A DNA stretch of 64,000 nucleotides from Actinomycetospora sp. TBRC 11914 (GTDB lineage: Bacteria; Actinomycetota; Actinomycetes; Mycobacteriales; Pseudonocardiaceae), in the NCBI RefSeq assembly GCF_012933465.1, contig NZ_JABBND010000010.1:153096-217095 (forward strand). Reading direction: 5' to 3'. Position numbers and translations under genes: made by a program. The notes beneath the pieces were generated by a model that was not told where the DNA came from, searched no databases, and saw nothing but the letters and a program-made list of their open reading frames with translations. Positions within the stretch are counted from its first letter, which is position 1. Each line of letters starts with the position of its first letter. Positions 41,028-49,419 of the stretch are shown here, piece after piece.

Positions 41028-41126
41028 GTGGGTTCCTGGGGCGCGCAGCGACGTCCGGTCGCGCGCGTCTGGCTGGATCTGCTGCGCCTCGTCGGCGGGC
41101 ACTGTCCGGCGGTGCCGATCCGCTGA
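41028..41126 (+). CDS. Putative leader peptide (copy 8)
   Basis: A 32-codon ORF with RVWLDLLRLVGGHCPAVPIR; the Cys is TGT and the stop TGA. The core differs (VWLDLLR in place of HVDLCR). GTGTGCCACGATCGGGAC leads straight into the GTG. Two hairpins (41131-41154 and 41173-41192) fill the gap to the gene at 41220. Confidence 0.64.
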   Translation: MGSWGAQRRPVARVWLDLLRLVGGHCPAVPIR

Positions 41127-41130
41127 CCGC

Positions 41131-41154
41131 CCGGGCGGCCGTCCGTCCGCCCGG
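41131..41154 (+). terminator. Attenuator-like hairpin 1 after leader 8
   Basis: Perfect 8-bp stem CCGGGCGG/CCGCCCGG with an 8-nt loop, starting five bases after the leader stop. Confidence 0.52.
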
Positions 41155-41172
41155 CCTCGCGGGTCCGTGCCC

Positions 41173-41192
41173 GCTCCCCGAGCCCCGGGAGC
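41173..41192 (+). terminator. Hairpin 2 after leader 8
   Basis: 6-bp stem GCTCCC/GGGAGC with an 8-nt loop, between hairpin 1 and the ribosome binding site of the gene at 41220. Two consecutive hairpins allow alternative folding, as in attenuators. Confidence 0.42.
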
Positions 41193-41219
41193 GTCCCGCC
41201 AGGACGAAGGACCCCGCCC

Positions 41220-41804
41220 ATGTGGATGACGGTGGCCGGCGTACGCGCCGGCCGACCCCCGCGCCCCGCGACCGTGCTGCTCACCAACCGGAGCCGCAGC
41301 GCGGTGCTGCCGATCGGCGTCGACGACCCGACCGCGATCGACGTCGCCCGCGCCCACGGCGACGGGTTCAGCGCCGGCGGGATCGACCTGCTGCTGGCCG
41401 TGGTCGCCGGGCTGGGCGCGCGGATCCACTACTTCCGCCTCGCGGAGGGTGGGCCCGCCCCGGACGCGTCGGCGGCGTCGTGCACCGCGCCGACGCCGGC
41501 CGCGGGGCGCCCGCGGGCGCCGTCGGGGTCCGTCCGGGCACCGCGGCTCCGGCTCGCGGACCTCAGCGCGACCGCGGTGCTCACCGACGACCGGCGGGTG
41601 GAGCTCTCCGCGGGCCAGGCGCTGGCGCTGGCCATGCGGTCCGGAGCGCCGTTCGACGTGCCCTCGCCGCTGCGGACGCGGCTCGTGCCCCTCGAGCCCG
41701 GCGTCACCGCCGCCCTGGCCCGGAACGCCATCGAGGACTCCGTCGACGCGCTGCGGGTGCTGCTCGACCGGGCGCGCGCCTCGGACTTCCGCCGGTCCGC
41801 GTAG
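41220..41804 (+). CDS. DUF151/bifunctional nuclease-like protein
   Basis: A 194-aa protein. The N-terminal part (TVLLTNRSRSAVLPIGVDD) and the C-terminal QALALAMRSGAPFDVPSPL resemble the DUF151 bifunctional nuclease domain (LPIWIG..., SDAIALALRTGAPI). A Pro/Ala-rich insertion (about 85-115) separates them. ATG 41220 follows AAGGAC; an ATG at 41226 is also possible. Presumed target of leader 8. Biochemical activity is unproven for most members. Confidence 0.62.
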   Translation: MWMTVAGVRAGRPPRPATVLLTNRSRSAVLPIGVDDPTAIDVARAHGDGFSAGGIDLLLAVVAGLGARIHYFRLAEGGPAPDASAASCTAPTPAAGRPRAPSGSVRAPRLRLADLSATAVLTDDRRVELSAGQALALAMRSGAPFDVPSPLRTRLVPLEPGVTAALARNAIEDSVDALRVLLDRARASDFRRSA

Positions 41805-41867
41805 CCGACCCCTGATCCCATCGTCCAGCGGGGTAGCCCGCGCCGTGCCGACCCCTGGGAGCCGTGC

Positions 41868-43454
41868 GTGACGACCGAGACCGTGCCGCCCGACGTCGAG
41901 GCCGAGGAGGGGCGGCTGCGGCGTCACCTCGGCCTCGGCGGCCTCACCGCGATCGGCTTCTCCAACATCATCGGTTCCGGCTGGCTGTTCGCGTCGATGT
42001 ACGCCGCGCAGATCGCCGGCCCGGCCGCGCTGATCTCGTGGGTGGTGGCCGGCGTGCTGTGCGCGCTGGTCGCGCTGGTGATGGTGGAGCTGGGCGCGAC
42101 GCGGCCCGAGGGCGGCGGCACGGTGCGCTGGCCGCTCTACGCGAGCGGGCGGCTGGTCGGCTCGGTGATCGGGTTCTCGGTGCTGCTCGCGGTGGGTGCC
42201 ACCTCCGCCGAGCTCACCGCGATCGTCCAGTACGCGGGCTACTACCTGCCCTGGCTCTACCGGGACGATTCCCTGACCTGGCCCGGGGTGGGCCTCGCCG
42301 TCGTGCTCTCGATCGTGCTCACCGCGCTGAACTGGTTCGGCGTGCGGCTCTTCGGCCGGCTGAACGCGGCGATCACCGTGGTCAAGGTCGTGGTCCCGGT
42401 GCTCACCGTGGTCCTGCTGCTCGCGTCCGGGTTCGACGGTGCCCACCTCACCGACCACGGCGGGTTCGCCCCGTACGGCTACGGCGCGGTGCTCTCGGCC
42501 CTCGCGGGCGGCGGGATCGTCTACTCGATCAACGGGTTCCAGGCGCCGGTGGACTTCTCCGGCGAGGCCCGCAGCCCGAGCCGGACGGTGCCGCTGGCCG
42601 TGCTCGGCTCGATCGGCGCCGCGGTCCTGGTGTACCTGGGGCTGCAACTGGCGTTCCTCGGCGCGGTGCCCGACTCGGCGCTGGCGGACGGCTGGCAGGG
42701 GATCCAATTCGACTCGCCGTTCGGGCAGCTCGCCGTCGCGCTCAACCTCGGGTTCCTCGCGGCCCTGCTCTACGGCGACGCGGTGGTCTCGCCCGGCGGG
42801 TCGGCCTTCGTCGGGGTCGCCGTCGACGCGCGCCACACCTATGCCCTGGCCAAGAACCGGCTGCTGCCCCGGGGCCTGATGACGGTCGACCGGGACTGGG
42901 GCGTGCCGCGGCGCGCGCTCGCGCTGAACCTCGCGGTGATCGTGGTCTACCTGCTCCCGTTCTCCGGCTGGCAGAGCATCGTCTCGGTGATGGGCGACCT
43001 GTACCTGCTGCTCTACCTGGCCGCCGCGGTCGCCGTCGAGGTGTTCCGGCGCCGGGAGCCCGCGCGGCTGTCGGGCTGGGTGCCGGGGCTGCCGGTGATC
43101 GCGCCGGTCTCGTTCGTGCTCGCGACGCTGTTCGTCTACTGGTCGGGCTTCGACGACCTGCGCCTCGCGCTGCCGCTCACGCTCGTCGGGGTGCCGCTGT
43201 TCGTGGTGCTGTGGCGCGCCGACCGGGTCGGGTCGCTGGGCGGGGAGCTCCGGCGGGGCGCCTGGCTCGTCGTGCACCTGCTGGTGGTGCTGCTGCTCTC
43301 CGGGCTCGGCTCGTTCGACGGGGCCGGGGTGCTGCCGGCGCCGTGGGACACCGTGGTGGTGGCGGTGTGGGCGCTCGCGGTGTTCCCGGTCGCGGTGCGC
43401 TCCGGACTGCGCGACGACGCGCCGATCCCGGTGGCCGAGGAGCCCGTCGGTTAG
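41868..43454 (+). CDS. APC-family amino acid permease
   Basis: A 528-aa transporter with about 12-14 hydrophobic helices. The first-helix motif GFSNIIGSGWLFASMYAAQIA is typical of the amino acid-polyamine-organocation superfamily, as are NGFQAPVDFSGEARSPSRTVP and FVGVAVDARHTYALAKNRLLP. GTG start. The last bases overlap the convergent thioesterase gene by 4 nt. Substrate not predictable. Confidence 0.88.
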   Translation: MTTETVPPDVEAEEGRLRRHLGLGGLTAIGFSNIIGSGWLFASMYAAQIAGPAALISWVVAGVLCALVALVMVELGATRPEGGGTVRWPLYASGRLVGSVIGFSVLLAVGATSAELTAIVQYAGYYLPWLYRDDSLTWPGVGLAVVLSIVLTALNWFGVRLFGRLNAAITVVKVVVPVLTVVLLLASGFDGAHLTDHGGFAPYGYGAVLSALAGGGIVYSINGFQAPVDFSGEARSPSRTVPLAVLGSIGAAVLVYLGLQLAFLGAVPDSALADGWQGIQFDSPFGQLAVALNLGFLAALLYGDAVVSPGGSAFVGVAVDARHTYALAKNRLLPRGLMTVDRDWGVPRRALALNLAVIVVYLLPFSGWQSIVSVMGDLYLLLYLAAAVAVEVFRRREPARLSGWVPGLPVIAPVSFVLATLFVYWSGFDDLRLALPLTLVGVPLFVVLWRADRVGSLGGELRRGAWLVVHLLVVLLLSGLGSFDGAGVLPAPWDTVVVAVWALAVFPVAVRSGLRDDAPIPVAEEPVG

Positions 43455-44116
43455 CGCTGTCCCGGCTTCAGGGCGACGAACAGGGCGCTGACCTCGGAGC
43501 ACACCGTGTCGCCGTGGCTCAGCGTGCCCTGGACGAAGCGCTTGCGGCCCTCCTCGCGCTCGAACCACGCCTCGACGCGCAGCTCGGTGTCGATCGGGGC
43601 GACGGCCCGGTAGTCGACGTGCATGAAGGCGGTGCGCGAGCGGGAGCGGCCGCCGGTCAGGGCGAGCCGGCCGAGCACGTCGTCGAACAGCAGCGGGATC
43701 GCCCCGCCGTGCACGACGCCGTTGCTGCCCAGGAAGTGCGCCCCGAAGCGCACCCGGCCCGTCATGCGGCCGTCGTCGATCTCGTCGACGAGCAGCGGCG
43801 GCCCGGTGAGCTGGGCGCGGCCGGGGGCGGCGAGGAGCCGGCCGGCGAAGCGGTCGGCCTCGTCGACCTCGTACTCGGCGAGCCAGGCGTTGAGCTGCGC
43901 GACGGCCTTGGTGGTGTCCGCGACGACCTCCGCGCTCGGGGCCGTCGTCGCGACGCGGTCGAGGAGCTCGCGCAGCTCGTCGATCATCTCGGGGTAGCCG
44001 GCGGGCACCGGGGAGCCGGTCCAGGTGCGTCGTGCCGGGTCGGCGGGGTCGCTGCGGACCAGCGGCGGGGTCAGCACGTTCTCCTGCTCCGACCCGTCGG
44101 AACCCTCGTCGTCCAC
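43451..44116 (-). CDS. PaaI-type hotdog-fold thioesterase
   Basis: A 221-aa protein with a C-terminal hotdog domain (GAHFLGSNGVVHGGAIPLLFDDVLG, HVDYRAVAPIDTELRVEAW). The HGGA segment is the usual PaaI/4HBT active-site region. GTG 44116 was chosen because of GGGAG upstream; an in-frame GTG at 44164 would add 16 residues. Probably hydrolyses an acyl-CoA. Confidence 0.8.
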   Translation of the reverse strand: MDDEGSDGSEQENVLTPPLVRSDPADPARRTWTGSPVPAGYPEMIDELRELLDRVATTAPSAEVVADTTKAVAQLNAWLAEYEVDEADRFAGRLLAAPGRAQLTGPPLLVDEIDDGRMTGRVRFGAHFLGSNGVVHGGAIPLLFDDVLGRLALTGGRSRSRTAFMHVDYRAVAPIDTELRVEAWFEREEGRKRFVQGTLSHGDTVCSEVSALFVALKPGQR

Positions 44117-44197
44117 CCGCTGCTCCCGTCCGTCGGTCGAACCCACCCCGTCACCGTGCGCCACCGCGGCCGGATCCGCAGGCAGGCGTGGACATCG

Positions 44198-45073
44198 TCA
44201 CGCGGGCTTCTCGGGCTCCTCCGGCCCCGCGGGCTCCTCCGGCGGCGAGTCGGCCCGCAGCAGGTCGCCGCGGCTGATCATCCCGACCAGCCGGCCGGCG
44301 TCGTCGACCACCGGGAACACCCGGCGACGGTGCTCGATCATCGTCCGCGCGACCTTCGCGAGCGGCACGTCGTGGCGCACCGCGGTGGCGGGCGAGGTCA
44401 TCGCGTCGCCGCACCGGGCCGGCGTCGGGCCGCGCCGCCCGGAGAGGTTGTCGGTGACCAGGTCGGCCTCGCTGACGATGCCGCGCAGGACGCCCTCGCC
44501 GTCGAGGACGGGCAGGGCGGTGAACCGGTGCGTCGACAGCGCGGCGGCGGCCGCGGCGACCGGGGTGTCGGTCTCGGCGTAGATCAGGTCGGCGAACGGG
44601 GTCATCACTTCACCCGCCGTGGTGCCGAAGCGGCCGCGGTCGGCCGGGAGGTCGTCGGGGTCGTCCGGTTCGGAGCCCAGCAGGCGGTCGAAGAACGAGC
44701 GTCGGGGCGGGGTCTTGAGCAGGTCGCCGCGGGTGACGACCCCGACGAGCACGCCGCGCTCCACGATCGGCATCACCCGGCGCTCGCCGTAGCGGCGCAG
44801 CCGGTGGGACAGGATCGTCACGGGGGAGTCGGGGCCCATGGTCATGGGCTCGCGGGTCATCACCTCGCTCACGGCGGCGTCGGCGTGCCCGCGCACCTCG
44901 GCGCGCAGCACGTCGAAGGTCGTGACGATCCCGACGAGCCGGTAGCCGCGGTCGACCACCGGCAGGGCGCTGAAGCGGTTCTCGGTGAGCCGCGCGCGGG
45001 CCTTCTCGAGGGGGTCGTCGGGCGACACCGTCACCACGCCCTGCGTCATCACGTGTCGGGCCCGCACCACCAC
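44198..45073 (-). CDS. Protein with four CBS domains
   Basis: A 291-aa protein built from two CBS pairs (VMTQGVVTVSPDDPLEKAR; VMTREPMTMGPDSPVTILSH; VMTPFADLIYAETDTPVAAA; AMTSPATAVRHDVPLAKVAR). Each repeat ends in a VGIVTTFDVL- or GVVTRGDLL-like strand-helix. No other domain is present, so it is probably an adenosine-nucleotide sensor. The minus strand shows TAGGGT eight bases before the GTG. Repeat copy A begins 15 bp upstream. Confidence 0.88.
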   Translation of the reverse strand: MVVRARHVMTQGVVTVSPDDPLEKARARLTENRFSALPVVDRGYRLVGIVTTFDVLRAEVRGHADAAVSEVMTREPMTMGPDSPVTILSHRLRRYGERRVMPIVERGVLVGVVTRGDLLKTPPRRSFFDRLLGSEPDDPDDLPADRGRFGTTAGEVMTPFADLIYAETDTPVAAAAAALSTHRFTALPVLDGEGVLRGIVSEADLVTDNLSGRRGPTPARCGDAMTSPATAVRHDVPLAKVARTMIEHRRRVFPVVDDAGRLVGMISRGDLLRADSPPEEPAGPEEPEKPA

Positions 45074-45087
45074 GGTCCTCGACCCTA

Positions 45088-45159
45088 GGTGACCTGCGGC
45101 CTCGTGAGCACCAAGTGCCGCTATACCGACCTTGTGTGCTCACGAGGCCGGAGGCCACC
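45088..45159. repeat. 72-bp structured palindromic repeat, copy A
   Basis: Core palindrome 45104-45143 (GTGAGCACCAAGTGCCGCTA and its imperfect complement), flanked by outer arms that begin GGTG and end CACC. The right arm has its own mini-hairpin GGCC-gga-GGCC. The TAG stop of the QueA-like gene (45121-45123) is in the centre of the core. Confidence 0.85.
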
Positions 45160-46188
45160 GAGGAGGGTCGAGTCCCCGAACTCGTGCCACAGGTAGTCGC
45201 CGTGCTCGACGGCGGCCGCGTAGGCCCGGCCCACCACCTCCGGCCCGACGACCGCCTCGAGGAGCAGCAGGTGGCTGGCCTCCGGGGCGTGCAGCCCGCT
45301 GATCAGGGTGTCCACGACGCGGGCCGGACGGTCCGGTCCCAGCACGAGGTCGGTCCAGCCGCCCGCGGGGCGCACGGTGCCGTCCGGGTCGGCCGCCGAC
45401 TCCAGGGCCCGCACGACGGTCGTGCCGACCGCGACCACCCGGCCGCCGGCGTCCCGCGTCCCGGTGACGAGCCGTGCGGTGGCGGCCGGGACGGTGTAGC
45501 GCTCGGGCATCGGCGGCTCGTGCTTCTCGGGGCTGGAGACCCCGCAGTGCAGCACGATCGGCGCGACGACGACGCCGCCCGCCATCAGCCGGACCAGCAG
45601 GCGCTCGGTGAAGGGGCGCCCGGCGCTGGCCATCTCGGCGCTGCCGGGCTCGGTGGCGTAGACGGTCTGGTGGTCGCCGAGGGGGTAGGCGCCGGCGAGG
45701 TAGCCGTAGCCGATCGGCCGGCCGTGGCCCCGCAGGAACGGCGCGGCCTCGCGCGGCGGGTCGGTGTGCGCCCGCCACAGCCGGGTCAGGGTCGTCGTCG
45801 GGTCCGGGTAGGGCTCGGTGAGCGCGAGGCGGACGTCGTCGGTGAGGGTGAGGACCTCGCCGGCGGTGACGCCGCGGTCGGGCCCGTCCGGACGCCGCGG
45901 CTCGACGACCCAGGTGCCGTCGTCGAGCGTGGTCGACACGTGCACCGTCGTCGGCTCCCCGCCGGCGCGGCGGGCGTCGAGCGCCGCGGGCAGCGTCGCC
46001 GAGGTGTTGACGACCAGGAGGTCGCCCGGGTCGAGGTACTCGCCGAGGTCGGCGAAGCGGCGGTGCTCGACGCCGTCCGGTCCGGCCACCAGCAGCCGGA
46101 CCCCGTCGCGGGTCAGCCCGCGCCGCTCCGGCGGGGCGGTGGCCTCGCGCTCGGCCGGCAGGACGAAGCGGGTGAGCGGCGCGGTCAC
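45121..46188 (-). CDS. queA: S-adenosylmethionine:tRNA ribosyltransferase-isomerase (QueA-like)
   Basis: A 355-aa protein of the QueA family (DLLVVNTSATLPAALDARR, HCGVSSPEKHEPPMPERYTV, VVAVGTTVVRALES, SHLLLLEAVVGPEVVGRAY). QueA adds the epoxycyclopentane group of queuosine to tRNA using SAM. No other queuosine gene is present in the window. The last residues (REHTRSV) are encoded by repeat copy A. GTG start overlapping the SDR stop (GTGA). Confidence 0.82.
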   Translation of the reverse strand: MTAPLTRFVLPAEREATAPPERRGLTRDGVRLLVAGPDGVEHRRFADLGEYLDPGDLLVVNTSATLPAALDARRAGGEPTTVHVSTTLDDGTWVVEPRRPDGPDRGVTAGEVLTLTDDVRLALTEPYPDPTTTLTRLWRAHTDPPREAAPFLRGHGRPIGYGYLAGAYPLGDHQTVYATEPGSAEMASAGRPFTERLLVRLMAGGVVVAPIVLHCGVSSPEKHEPPMPERYTVPAATARLVTGTRDAGGRVVAVGTTVVRALESAADPDGTVRPAGGWTDLVLGPDRPARVVDTLISGLHAPEASHLLLLEAVVGPEVVGRAYAAAVEHGDYLWHEFGDSTLLGGLRPREHTRSV

Positions 46189-46874
46189 GACGACGCCACC
46201 ACCAGGTCCGCCGCGCGGTAGCGCCCGCTCGGCAGCTCGCCGGCGACGAGCGCGCGCAGCGCGGGGACGACCGACTCCGGCAGCGGCCGGTCGCCGATGT
46301 CCTCGCCCGGGAAGGCCTCCTGGTGCATGACGGTGCGCATGTCGCCGGGGTCGACGGCGTACACCCGCAGCTGGGGCTCCTCGACGGCGAGCACGGCGGT
46401 GAGGTGGTCCAGCGCGGCCTTCGACGCGCCGTACCCGCCCCAGCCGTCCATCGCCTCGACCGCGGCGTCGGAGGACACGTCGATCACCCGCGCGCCCTGG
46501 CGGAACAGGGGGTGCAGCGCCTGGACCAGCGCGAGCGGGGCGACGACGTTGACCGCGAGGACCCCGGTGAGGACGTCGAGGGGGTAGTCGACGAGCCGCG
46601 GCTGGGGGCTGGGTCCGAGCAGGCTCGCGTTGTTGACCAGCAGGTCGAGCCCGCCGAGCCCGTCGACGACCTCGGCGAGCCGCCGACGGTGCGCGGGGTC
46701 GGTGACGTCCCCGGGGACGGCGGTGACGGCGGGGGAGCCGAAGGTCAGGTCCGCGCCGTGGCGCGCGTCGACGACGACCCGCCAGCCGTCCCGGACGAGC
46801 TGGTCGGTGAGGGCGCGCCCCAGCCCGCGGGAGGCGCCGGTGACGAGGGCGGTCGGTGAGTGCAGCGATGCCAT
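46185..46874 (-). CDS. Short-chain dehydrogenase/reductase
   Basis: A 229-aa SDR with the cofactor motif TGASRGLGRAL, NNAS (in LLVNNASLLGPS) and the catalytic YGASK (Tyr-x-x-x-Lys as YGASKAALDHL). Cotranslated with the QueA-like gene. The upstream neighbour is repeat copy B. Substrate unknown. Confidence 0.86.
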   Translation of the reverse strand: MASLHSPTALVTGASRGLGRALTDQLVRDGWRVVVDARHGADLTFGSPAVTAVPGDVTDPAHRRRLAEVVDGLGGLDLLVNNASLLGPSPQPRLVDYPLDVLTGVLAVNVVAPLALVQALHPLFRQGARVIDVSSDAAVEAMDGWGGYGASKAALDHLTAVLAVEEPQLRVYAVDPGDMRTVMHQEAFPGEDIGDRPLPESVVPALRALVAGELPSGRYRAADLVVASS

Positions 46875-46914
46875 GCCGGCCAGCGTGGAACCTCAACGAT
46901 TGTCGAGGTCAAGA

Positions 46915-46986
46915 GGTGCGCTGCGCGCTCGTGAGCACTAACTGTCGCTATACCGACCTTTAGTGCTCACAGGCGCGGAGCGCACC
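46915..46986. repeat. 72-bp structured palindromic repeat, copy B
   Basis: Core 46931-46970 (GTGAGCACTAACTGTCGCTA on the left). Both outer arms have mini-hairpins GCGC-tgc-GCGC and GCGC-gga-GCGC, and the element is bounded by GGTG and CACC. It contains the TAG stop of thiM at 46938-46940. Confidence 0.88.
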
Positions 46987-47786
46987 TCGTCGGGACCGAC
47001 CGACGCCAGCGCGTCCAGGAATGCCGGGACGAAGGTCCCCGGTCCGAGCGCCACGCGCTCGGCGGCCTCGGCCGCCACGGCGACGTGCACGTGGGCGGCC
47101 ACCAGCCCGGTCAACGGATCGGGGGTGACGGCGAGGTACGCGGCCGCGAGCGCACCGAGCGAGCAGCCCGTCGCGGTGACCTTCGCGAGCAACGGGCTCC
47201 CGCCCGGCACGAGGACGGTCACGACCTCGCCCTCGGTGGTGTACCCGGTGACGTGGTCGACCGGGCCGGAGGCCGACACCGCCTCGGTGACCTCGAGCAG
47301 CGCCACCGCGGCGCCGACGGCGTCGGCCGCGTCGCTCCCGCTGTCCACCCCGCGCCCGCCGCCGTGCCCGGCCGCCCCGCGCAGCCCCGCCGTCGCGAGG
47401 ATCTCCGAGGGGTTCCCGCGGATCGCCGTCGGCCGCCGCTCGAGCAGTCCGGCCGCCAGCTCCGTCCGCCAGGGCAGCCCGCCGACGCCGACGGGGTCGA
47501 GCACCCACGGCGTCCCCGCCGCGGTCGCGCCGTCCGCCGCGAGCGAGAACGCCTCGGCCTGCTCGTCGGTCGGCGTGCCGAGGTTGATCAGCACGGCGTC
47601 GGCGATCGCCGCGAACCCGCCGGCCTCGTGCGGGTTGTCGATGACGGCGTTGGTGGCGCCGGCGGCGAGGAGCACGTTGGTCAGGAAGTTCGCCGACACG
47701 ATGTTCGTCAGCGACTGCACCAGCGGGGTGTGGGCCCGGAGCGCGTCGAGGGCGTCGGCGCTGGACCGGGCGTCGGGTACGGGCAC
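46938..47786 (-). CDS. thiM: Hydroxyethylthiazole kinase
   Basis: A 282-aa ribokinase-like kinase of thiamine salvage, phosphorylating 4-methyl-5-hydroxyethylthiazole. Motifs: LVQSLTNIVSANFLTNVLLA, GTPWVLDPVGVGGLPWR, RGNPSEILA and the anion-hole KVTATGCSLGALAAAYLA. GTG after CCGAGGAGATTCC. The last ten residues (VSTKGRYSDS) come from repeat copy B. No TPP riboswitch is visible in the 37 bp to the upstream MFS gene, so it may be cotranscribed with that transporter. Confidence 0.9.
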   Translation of the reverse strand: MPVPDARSSADALDALRAHTPLVQSLTNIVSANFLTNVLLAAGATNAVIDNPHEAGGFAAIADAVLINLGTPTDEQAEAFSLAADGATAAGTPWVLDPVGVGGLPWRTELAAGLLERRPTAIRGNPSEILATAGLRGAAGHGGGRGVDSGSDAADAVGAAVALLEVTEAVSASGPVDHVTGYTTEGEVVTVLVPGGSPLLAKVTATGCSLGALAAAYLAVTPDPLTGLVAAHVHVAVAAEAAERVALGPGTFVPAFLDALASVGPDEVRSAPVSTKGRYSDS

Positions 47787-47823
47787 GGAATCTCCTCGGC
47801 AGGGGATCCGGGTGTACCCGCGG

Positions 47824-49137
47824 CTACAGGTCGACCACCGGCCGCAGGAACGCCGTCGACACGACGCTGATCACCGCCGTCAGGACGAGGAACCCGCACG
47901 CGAGCCACGGCGAGCCCCCGGCCACGGCCAGGAGCGAGGTGAGGATCAGCGGGGTCAGGCCCGACGCGTAGATGCCGCTGCCCTGGAAGACCAGCGACAT
48001 CCCGGTGTAGCGCGTGCGCGTGGGGAAGAGCTCGGCGAACAGGGTCGATTCCGACCCCGACTGGATGCCGTAGACGACGCCGAGCAGCAGCACGAGCACG
48101 ACGGTCACCACGACCAGCGACCCCGTGTGCAGCCCGAGGAAGGCGGGGTACACGCCGATCCCGAACGCGGCGCACCCGGTCGCGAACACCGCCCGTCGCC
48201 CGAACCGGTCCGCCAGACGTCCGGCCACCGGCACGACCGCCGCGCAGACCAGGGCGGCGACGGTGACGGCCACCAGCACCTGCGTCTTGGGCATCTTCAC
48301 CGTCGTCACCGCGTAGGTCAGGACGAAGACGCCCCAGGTGTTGAACGCGGCCCCCTCGCCCCACCGCGCGAGCAGCCCGAGGCCGAGGTTGCGCCGGGAG
48401 AAGGTGTCGCGGACGACGTCGACCAGCGGCACCCGGGAGATCTCCGCACCCTCCTGCATCCGCCGGAACGCCGGGGTCTCGAAGACCCGCAGCCGCACGA
48501 TCAGCCCGATGGCCACGAGCACGATGCTGACCAGGAAGGCGATCCGCCAGCCCCACGCCAGGAACGCCTGGTTGTCCATCGCTGCCCCGAGCAGCGCGAA
48601 CGCGCCCGTCCCGAGCGCGAGGCCGAGCCCGAGACCGATCTGCGGGCTCGACCCCCACAGTCCGCGCCGCCCGGGCGGCGCGTACTCGACGGCCATCAGC
48701 ACGGCGCCGCCCCACTCACCGCCGAGGGCGATCCCGCCGAGCACCCGCAGCACCACGAGCAGCACCGGGGCCCAGATCCCGATCGAGGCGTACGTGGGCA
48801 GCACCCCGATCAGCGCGGTGGCGGCGCCGGCCAGGGCCATCGTCGCGACGAGCGTCGCCCGCCGCCCGACCCGGTCGCCGAGGTGGCCGAAGATCACCCC
48901 GCCGATCGGGCGTGCCACGAACCCGACGGCGAAGGTCGCGAAGGACAGCAGCGTCCCGACGGTCTCGTTGCCGGCGGGGAAGAACAACGCCGGGAAGACG
49001 AGGCTCGCGGCCGTCGAGAAGAGGAAGAAGTCGTACCACTCGATGGTGGTGCCGATGAGGGACGCGAGCAGGACGGTCGTCGCCTGCGCGGGCGGCTCGG
49101 TCCTCTCCGCGGGCGCGGCGGAATCGGTCGTGGTCAC
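47824..49137 (-). CDS. MHS-family MFS transporter
   Basis: A 437-aa, 12-helix major facilitator of the metabolite:H+ symporter group (LIGTTIEWYDFFLFSTAASL, GVIFGHLGDRVGRRATLV, LGGEWGGAVLMAVEYAP, ELFPTRTRYTGMSL). GTG after GAGGA. Leader 9 and a strong hairpin lie upstream, so it may carry a sulfur-related or thiamine-precursor compound; ThiM is encoded 37 bp downstream. Substrate is not evident from the sequence. Confidence 0.87.
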   Translation of the reverse strand: MTTTDSAAPAERTEPPAQATTVLLASLIGTTIEWYDFFLFSTAASLVFPALFFPAGNETVGTLLSFATFAVGFVARPIGGVIFGHLGDRVGRRATLVATMALAGAATALIGVLPTYASIGIWAPVLLVVLRVLGGIALGGEWGGAVLMAVEYAPPGRRGLWGSSPQIGLGLGLALGTGAFALLGAAMDNQAFLAWGWRIAFLVSIVLVAIGLIVRLRVFETPAFRRMQEGAEISRVPLVDVVRDTFSRRNLGLGLLARWGEGAAFNTWGVFVLTYAVTTVKMPKTQVLVAVTVAALVCAAVVPVAGRLADRFGRRAVFATGCAAFGIGVYPAFLGLHTGSLVVVTVVLVLLLGVVYGIQSGSESTLFAELFPTRTRYTGMSLVFQGSGIYASGLTPLILTSLLAVAGGSPWLACGFLVLTAVISVVSTAFLRPVVDL

Positions 49138-49165
49138 GGGCGTCCTCGGTTCGGGAGGCGGGGAA

Positions 49166-49196
49166 CGCCCGGCTGGTCGGTGGGTCCGGCCGGGCG
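49166..49196 (-). terminator. Attenuator-like hairpin between leader 9 and the MFS gene
   Basis: 8-bp stem CGCCCGGC/GCCGGGCG with a 15-nt loop, between the leader stop (49251) and the MFS start (49137). Confidence 0.45.
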
Positions 49197-49250
49197 CAGC
49201 GGGCACACCCCGACAGGGCCCGCGGCGGGCGGGTCGGGGAGTCCTGCTGA

Positions 49251-49316
49251 TCAGGCCGGACAGGCCTGGGTGCGCCGGCGGCCGTGGTCGACGTGGCGGC
49301 GGCGGGCGAGGGGCAC
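49251..49316 (-). CDS. Putative leader peptide (copy 9)
   Basis: A 21-codon ORF with ARRRHVDHGRRRTQACPA. The core RRHVD is kept, but the following residues are more basic. The Cys is TGT, three codons before the TGA stop. The GTG start lacks a clear ribosome binding site, and the frame is open upstream, so the start is uncertain. Presumed target: the MHS transporter and perhaps thiM. Confidence 0.62.
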   Translation of the reverse strand: MPLARRRHVDHGRRRTQACPA

Positions 49317-49419
49317 CCGGGGCAGGACGCAGCGACGCGAGCGCGTCGAACGAGGCGTCCCCTGCACGAGGGCGAGAGTGCCCCACGACGACCGCGACGA
49401 AAAGTCGAGGTCGTGTCGC

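Noticed and set aside
47787..47823. Possible TPP riboswitch in front of thiM
   Set aside because: The gap to the upstream gene is only 37 bp and lacks the conserved thi-box segments, so no riboswitch can be supported.
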